A DNA stretch of 64,000 nt. Source: Maricaulis sp048270265. Its GTDB lineage: Bacteria > Pseudomonadota > Alphaproteobacteria > Caulobacterales > Maricaulaceae. Both the position numbers and the translations under genes were made by a program. The notes beneath the pieces were generated by a model, which saw nothing but the letters and a program-made list of their open reading frames with translations, searched no databases and was not told the origin of the DNA. Below are positions 59,866 through 64,000 of the stretch, one piece after another (position 1 is the stretch's first letter; every line of letters begins with the position of its first letter). The stretch spans positions 1-64,000 of the forward strand of contig NZ_JBLWTD010000015.1 in assembly GCF_048270265.1 (NCBI RefSeq), given 5' to 3'.

Positions 59866-61143
59866 CTAATGGGTCTTGAGCGCCCTCCAGGCGATGTCGC
59901 GGCGACAGAAACCTTGCGGCCAGTCGATCACGTCAACAGCACTATACGCCCTGTCGGCCGCGTAGTGCAAGTTTTCACCGGTCGCGGTTACGTTGAGTAC
60001 ACGGCCGCCGGCGGCAATGCGCCGGCCCTCGCTGTCGCGCGCCGTTCCGGCCTCGAACACGTGCACGCCATCCATCGCATTGGCATCATCGACGCCATCG
60101 ATGACCGAACCCTTCGCGTAATCACCGGGATAGCCCTGCGCTGCCATCACGACGGTGATGGCCGGTTCCGGCGACCAGTCGATGGGGAGCATCTGGTCGA
60201 GATGACCGCTCGCGGCCGCCCTGAGATAGGGCAGGAGATCATTCTCGATCCGCGCCATGAGCACCTGGCATTCCGGATCACCGAAACGGATGTTGAACTC
60301 GACCGTCCTCGGCCCGTCCCCGGTGACCATGATGCCGGCGAAGAGAACGCCCTGAAAAGGCGCCCCTTCGGCGGCGAGACCGGCGGCGGTGGGCTCGATA
60401 ATGGTTTTCATCACGGTGTCGATCAGGGCCGGGGTGGCAATCGGGGCCGGGGAATAGGCGCCCATGCCGCCGGTATTGGGGCCGGTATCGCCTTCGCCGA
60501 CGCGCTTGTGGTCCTGGGCGGCGCCGCAATAGAGCACGGTCTTGCCGTCGCACAGGGCGAAGATCGAGACTTCCTCGCCGCGCATGAATTCCTCGATCAC
60601 CAGGGTGCGTGAGGCATCGCCGAACTTGCCTGACAGGAAGGCGTCGATCTCGGCCTCGGCCTCGGCGCGCGTCTCCGGGATCACCACGCCCTTGCCGGCC
60701 GCCAGCCCGTCGGCCTTGAGCACATAGGGGGCTTCGAATTCATCGAGAAAGGCCTTGGCTTTGGCGGCATCATCGAACACGCCATAGCGCGCGGTCGGCA
60801 CATTGTGGCGGGCGTAGAAATCCTTGGCGAAAGCCTTGGAGGTCTCCAGCATCGCGGCGGCTTTCGAGGGGCCGAATACGGCAATGCCGTGGGCGCGCAG
60901 CCTGTCAGCCAGACCGTCGCAGAGGGGAATTTCCGGGCCGACCACCACCAGGTCCACCGCCCGCTCGCGCGCCAGTCCGACCAGCCCGTCCAGATCGGAA
61001 ACGGGGATGTCGACACATGTCGCCAGCGTGCCGATGGCGGCGCTGCCGGGAGCGGCGATCAATTCGGTGAGGAGGGGGCTTTGGGCGATTTTCCAGACCA
61101 GGGCGTGTTCGCGCCCGCCGGATCCGATTACCAGAACCTTCAT
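59866..61143 (-). CDS. purD: Phosphoribosylamine-glycine ligase (GAR synthetase)
   Basis: 425-residue ATP-grasp enzyme, second step of purine synthesis. Marks are MKVLVIGSGGREHALVWKIA, APGSAAIGTLATCVDI, VGPEIPLCDGLADRL, APYVLKADGLAAGKGVVIPE and GPNTGGMGAYSPAP with RFGDPECQVLM. The start is the ATG at 61143 after AGGAGA; the in-frame ATG at 61158 is less likely. It is divergent from xseA, with about 100 bases between. Confidence 0.97.
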   Translation of the reverse strand: MKVLVIGSGGREHALVWKIAQSPLLTELIAAPGSAAIGTLATCVDIPVSDLDGLVGLARERAVDLVVVGPEIPLCDGLADRLRAHGIAVFGPSKAAAMLETSKAFAKDFYARHNVPTARYGVFDDAAKAKAFLDEFEAPYVLKADGLAAGKGVVIPETRAEAEAEIDAFLSGKFGDASRTLVIEEFMRGEEVSIFALCDGKTVLYCGAAQDHKRVGEGDTGPNTGGMGAYSPAPIATPALIDTVMKTIIEPTAAGLAAEGAPFQGVLFAGIMVTGDGPRTVEFNIRFGDPECQVLMARIENDLLPYLRAAASGHLDQMLPIDWSPEPAITVVMAAQGYPGDYAKGSVIDGVDDANAMDGVHVFEAGTARDSEGRRIAAGGRVLNVTATGENLHYAADRAYSAVDVIDWPQGFCRRDIAWRALKTH

Positions 61144-61247
61144 CTCGATCTCCTGCAAATCTCCAGCCCGGCCTATCGTAAACCAGGCCTCGCTGCGAGT
61201 CCCTCGCGCCGTTGCGGCAGGGGCGAATCCGCCTTACCAAGTGAAGC

Positions 61248-62690
61248 ATGGACGTGACCCAAGGCAATATCCACGAATTCTCCGTTTCCGAACTGGCCGG
61301 ATCGCTCAAGCGCACCGTCGAGGACGCCTTCGGCCATGTCCGCGTGCGCGGCGAGCTGGGCCGTGTCGTGGTCGCCAAGTCGGGCCATGTCTATTTCGAC
61401 CTCAAGGACGAGAAATCCGTCATCACCTCGATTGCCTGGAAGGGCACGGCGGCGCATTTCCGCTTCAGGCCGGAAGAGGGGCTGGAGGTCATCATTGAAG
61501 GTCGGATGTCGACCTATCCCGGCCGCTCGCAATACCAGCTGATCGTCGAGACCATGGAACCGGCCGGCGCCGGTGCGCTGATGGCGCTGCTCGATGAGCG
61601 CCGCAAAAAGCTCGCCGCCGAGGGCCTGTTCGACACGGATCGCAAACAGGCCATCCCCTTCCTGCCGCGCACCATCGGCGTCGTCACATCGCCGACCGGC
61701 GCCGTGATCCGCGATATCCTGCACCGCCTGCGTGACCGCTTCCCCTGTCATGTCCTGCTCTGGCCGGTGCTGGTCCAGGGCGAGGCGGCAGCCGGCCAGA
61801 TTGCCGAAGCGATCCATGGCTTCAATGCGCTGGAAGCGGGCGGGCGTGTACCGCGCCCGGATGTGATCATCGTCGCGCGCGGTGGCGGCTCGATTGAAGA
61901 CCTCTGGGCCTTCAATGAGGAAATCGTCGTCCGCGCCGCCGCCGAATCGGCCATCCCGCTGATCTCCGCCGTCGGCCATGAGACCGACACCACGCTGATC
62001 GACTACGCCTCCGACCGCCGCGCGCCCACGCCTACTGGCGCTGCCGAGATCGCCGTGCCCGTGCGCGCCGAACTCAAGGCCGGTCTCGATACGCTCGGCG
62101 GCCGCCTGGTCGCCGGCCTCTCCCGCCTGATCGAACGCCGCCGCACCGAGCTGCGCTCGGCAGCGCGCGCCCTGCCGCGCCCGACCTCCCTGCTGGAACT
62201 CAAACGCCAGCGCTTCGACATGGTCGCCGACAAGCTCGACGGCGCCCTGCTTGCAGGTGCCGCCGAGAAGCGCTCCAAGCTTCTGGTGCTCACTGCCCGC
62301 CTGCGCCCCGTCACCCTGCGCCGTGACATCCAGCAAAAGCGCGAACGGCTGTCGGACCGGTCCGGGCGCCTGGCGCCAGCCGCGACGCGCATCCTGCGCG
62401 ATCAGCGCCGGGCACTGGGCAATTGGGCTGCACGCCTGGAGGCGCTGAGCCATACCTCGGCGCTCAAGCGCGGTTTCGTTCTGGTGCGCGATGCCGACGG
62501 CAAGCTGGTTCGGACCGGGGCGAGCCTGGCTTCAGGTGCCAGCGTCGAGCTGGAATTTGCCGATGCCCGGCGCGGTGCTGTGATTGATGGCGAGCCGGGG
62601 GCGATGCCGCCTGCACCCGTTGCGCGGCCGAAAGCGAAACCGCTGCCGAAGGCCAAGCCGCGTGCGGCCGGGCAGGGGACCTTGTTTTAG
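61248..62690 (+). CDS. xseA: Exodeoxyribonuclease VII large subunit
   Basis: 480-residue nuclease subunit that, with XseB, degrades single-stranded DNA. Marks are an N-terminal OB-fold (EFSVSELAGSLKRTVEDAFG), GVVTSPTGAVIRDILHRL and DVIIVARGGGSIEDLWAFNE, SAVGHETDTTLIDYASDRRA. The long helical C-terminal part follows, then a Pro/Lys tail (KPLPKAKPRAAGQGTLF). xseB is not in view. The start is the ATG at 61248. The following 570 bases are repeat-rich. Confidence 0.97.
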   Translation: MDVTQGNIHEFSVSELAGSLKRTVEDAFGHVRVRGELGRVVVAKSGHVYFDLKDEKSVITSIAWKGTAAHFRFRPEEGLEVIIEGRMSTYPGRSQYQLIVETMEPAGAGALMALLDERRKKLAAEGLFDTDRKQAIPFLPRTIGVVTSPTGAVIRDILHRLRDRFPCHVLLWPVLVQGEAAAGQIAEAIHGFNALEAGGRVPRPDVIIVARGGGSIEDLWAFNEEIVVRAAAESAIPLISAVGHETDTTLIDYASDRRAPTPTGAAEIAVPVRAELKAGLDTLGGRLVAGLSRLIERRRTELRSAARALPRPTSLLELKRQRFDMVADKLDGALLAGAAEKRSKLLVLTARLRPVTLRRDIQQKRERLSDRSGRLAPAATRILRDQRRALGNWAARLEALSHTSALKRGFVLVRDADGKLVRTGASLASGASVELEFADARRGAVIDGEPGAMPPAPVARPKAKPLPKAKPRAAGQGTLF

Positions 62691-62758
62691 GTTGGGGTTT
62701 TTGGAGTTGTTGGGCTGCGTTGCCCCGCGCTTATCCCCCACGTTAGACAACTATCCCA

Positions 62759-62841
62759 CGTCATCCTGACGAAAGTCAGGACCCAGATGTGACAAGCGCG
62801 GAGCCTGCAATATCGAGGTCCCGACTTGCGTCGGGATGACG
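62759..62841. repeat. REP-like palindromic element
   Basis: An outer inverted pair (cgtcat at 62759-62764 and atgacg at 62836-62841) encloses two hairpins: tcctgac/gtcagga (62764-62770 with 62775-62781) and tcccgac/gtcggga (62819-62825 with 62830-62836). This shape is typical of dispersed intergenic repeats of alphaproteobacteria. Confidence 0.7.
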
Positions 62842-63259
62842 AATTTTGAGCGATGTTATCCCCGCCCCCTCCGCCTGCGCTTATGCTTACAGCGTTCCGG
62901 TCGCACGGGAGGCGTGAGCTCAGTCACTTGCGGCGGCCGGGAGCGTGGAGCCCATCCGCACGACGGCGTGACAGCCCGAGTTCCGGTGGGGCCATGATCG
63001 GGGAAGTGAGGCATTAGGGCTCGACCAATCTTCCACGGTCATTTCGAGGCAGGGCCCGCGAGGGACCTGAGTAAATCTCCACGTGCGGGACGTCTCGGAT
63101 GCCCCCAAAACTTACTCAAGAACCGGCATTCGCCGGCGTCCCGCACACCTCCCATCCGGGGAGGACCAGCAAACCTCCAGCGGCAGGCCGCGTGGAGATT
63201 TTGGTGCAGGCGCAGGCGGAGCATTCCCCTGATCGGGCAAGGCATGCTAGACGGGTTTC
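62842..63259. other. Gene-free repeat region with nested inverted repeats
   Basis: Holds nested inverted repeats: aaatctccacg (63073-63083) with cgtggagattt (63191-63201), gtgcgggacg (63083-63092) with cgtcccgcac (63137-63146), and an inner ccggc/gccgg hairpin near 63123-63136. Open frames here are short and lack coding character. I see no RNA gene I can name. Confidence 0.55.
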
Positions 63260-63496
63260 ATGAGCCAGACAGACAATCCTTTCGAAGCTGATTTCTCGGG
63301 TGAAGCCATCCTGGAGTTCGGCGATGCCGATTTCATCATCCTCAAGCCGGGCGCCTTCGTGCGCTGTGCCGTGACGGGCGATCCGATCGCCCTGGCGGAT
63401 CTGCGCTATTGGAGCGTGGATGACCAGGAAGCCTATCGCGACAGCATTATCGCGACGCGGCGCTGGGCCGAGCTGAATGGCGAGCGCGGCCAATGA
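63260..63496 (+). CDS. DUF2093 family protein
   Basis: 78-residue cytosolic protein of the DUF2093 family, restricted mainly to alphaproteobacteria and usually near xseA. Core stretches are LEFGDADFIILKPGAFVRCA, VTGDPIALADLRYWSVDDQE and AYRDS. One Cys. Function unknown. Its stop overlaps the start of the M23 gene (ATGA), so the two are coupled. Confidence 0.9.
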   Translation: MSQTDNPFEADFSGEAILEFGDADFIILKPGAFVRCAVTGDPIALADLRYWSVDDQEAYRDSIIATRRWAELNGERGQ

Positions 63497-64000
63497 TCGG
63501 TCTGATCGCAGCCTTCATCCTGCAGTCCGGCACCGCGCCGCTCGATCCGATCGGCGAGATGATCGCTTCGCAATCGCCGGACGCCCGCGAGGCCGTCGTC
63601 ATGGCGGCGCCGACGCTCAGCGAACCGGTCCAGGGCTGTGCCGGCGATTTCGCCGAGGGCGCGTTGCTGATCTGCAATTACGGACCGGGCAGCCAGGTCA
63701 GCCTGGGCGATGTCACGGCGCAGGCCGATGGCTCGGGCTGGACCGTGCTCGGTATCCCGCGCGACGCCCCGGGCGAGCTGCGTTTCACTGTCGCGGCGGC
63801 GGGCGAGCGGATCGATCGCATGCAGCCGATCACCCAGCGTGAATTTGCCATCCAGCGCATCGAAGGCGTGCCGCAATCCACCGTCACGCCCGACGCCTCC
63901 ACCCTGCCGCGCCGCCAGCGCGAATACGCCCAGAAACAGGCCGCCTTCGCGACCCGCTGGGACGGGGAAGGCTTTCTGGCCGGTTTCATCCGGCCTGCCG
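63493..64000 (+). CDS. M23-type peptidase, N-terminal part (cut by window end)
   Basis: First 169 residues of a protein running past the window. An N-terminal signal (MIGLIAAFILQSGTA) is followed by a beta domain with two Cys (QGCAGDF, LICNYG). The last visible stretch, LPRRQREYAQKQAAF then RWDGEGFLAGFIRPA, matches the linker just before the LytM catalytic domain of M23 metallopeptidases, which cut peptidoglycan cross-links. The catalytic HxxxD and HxH lie beyond 64000. It is coupled to DUF2093. Confidence 0.75.
   Translation, partial: MIGLIAAFILQSGTAPLDPIGEMIASQSPDAREAVVMAAPTLSEPVQGCAGDFAEGALLICNYGPGSQVSLGDVTAQADGSGWTVLGIPRDAPGELRFTVAAAGERIDRMQPITQREFAIQRIEGVPQSTVTPDASTLPRRQREYAQKQAAFATRWDGEGFLAGFIRPA

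Overview
The window reads as chromosomal DNA of a GC-rich, flagellated, stalked-type alphaproteobacterium of the Caulobacterales/Maricaulales kind (Maricaulis- or Hyphomonas-like; genus is inference). Supporting signs are a TipF-type flagellar positioning protein, a SapC S-layer-associated protein, the alphaproteobacterial form of HisRS, a DUF2093 gene beside xseA, a DUF3035 lipoprotein after ileS-lspA, and a groESL operon with both a CIRCE operator and an RpoH-type promoter. I see no rRNA, tRNA, CRISPR array, transposase, integrase or phage gene cluster.

Layout. 1-7.8 kb: mostly lineage-specific envelope genes (a lipoprotein, two related small secreted proteins, an unusual flagellin, a DUF481 barrel, a membrane-SRPBCC protein) separated by palindromic repeats. 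7.9-24 kb: mixed metabolism and regulation: a 39-residue Lys-rich protein, a homocysteine methyltransferase-family enzyme, a zinc peptidase, an amidase, an ECF sigma/DUF6768 pair, rpoH, a YhhN protein, two esterases, a Cys-repeat trypsin-like protease, PhzF, an ABC exporter, and zur with a hot-dog thioesterase. 24-30 kb: OmpW, SapC, DsbD/ScsB and hisS. 30-37.5 kb: a secreted coiled-coil protein, then a same-strand run of a Tat-exported NagZ-like enzyme, a membrane-anchored XRE regulator and a class C beta-lactamase-fold hydrolase, then an S9 peptidase. 37.6-45.5 kb: groESL, an OmpA lipoprotein, tipF, a HAD hydrolase, cheZ-cheY, MaoC and ribF. 45.7-55.6 kb: ileS-lspA-DUF3035-mutL, an unknown gene, rluB-rsmD, and tadA-tfoX. 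55.6-64 kb: GNAT-TauE, two overlapping mini-genes, an amidohydrolase/APH operon, purD, xseA, a repeat-rich gap, DUF2093, and an M23 peptidase cut by the window end.

How the genes work together. Stress and protein quality: RpoH, groESL, DsbD and the exported peptidases. Motility: flagellin, TipF, CheY and CheZ. Envelope biogenesis: LspA, a possible BamF, OmpA, OmpW, SapC, M23 and the NagZ-like enzyme. Translation fidelity: HisRS, IleS, TadA, RsmD and RluB.

Most notable points: (1) the NagZ-like / transmembrane HTH / class C beta-lactamase-fold row, which looks like a possible cell-wall-sensing module; (2) a flagellin whose variable domain is eight exact tandem octapeptides; (3) a protease with three four-Cys modules of identical spacing; (4) a 10-bp GAAA-loop hairpin on the mutL ribosome-binding site; (5) a candidate small RNA between hisS and its convergent neighbour; (6) a CheZ with two FliM-like tail peptides. 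All functional proposals rest on motif reading only; no searches were run.
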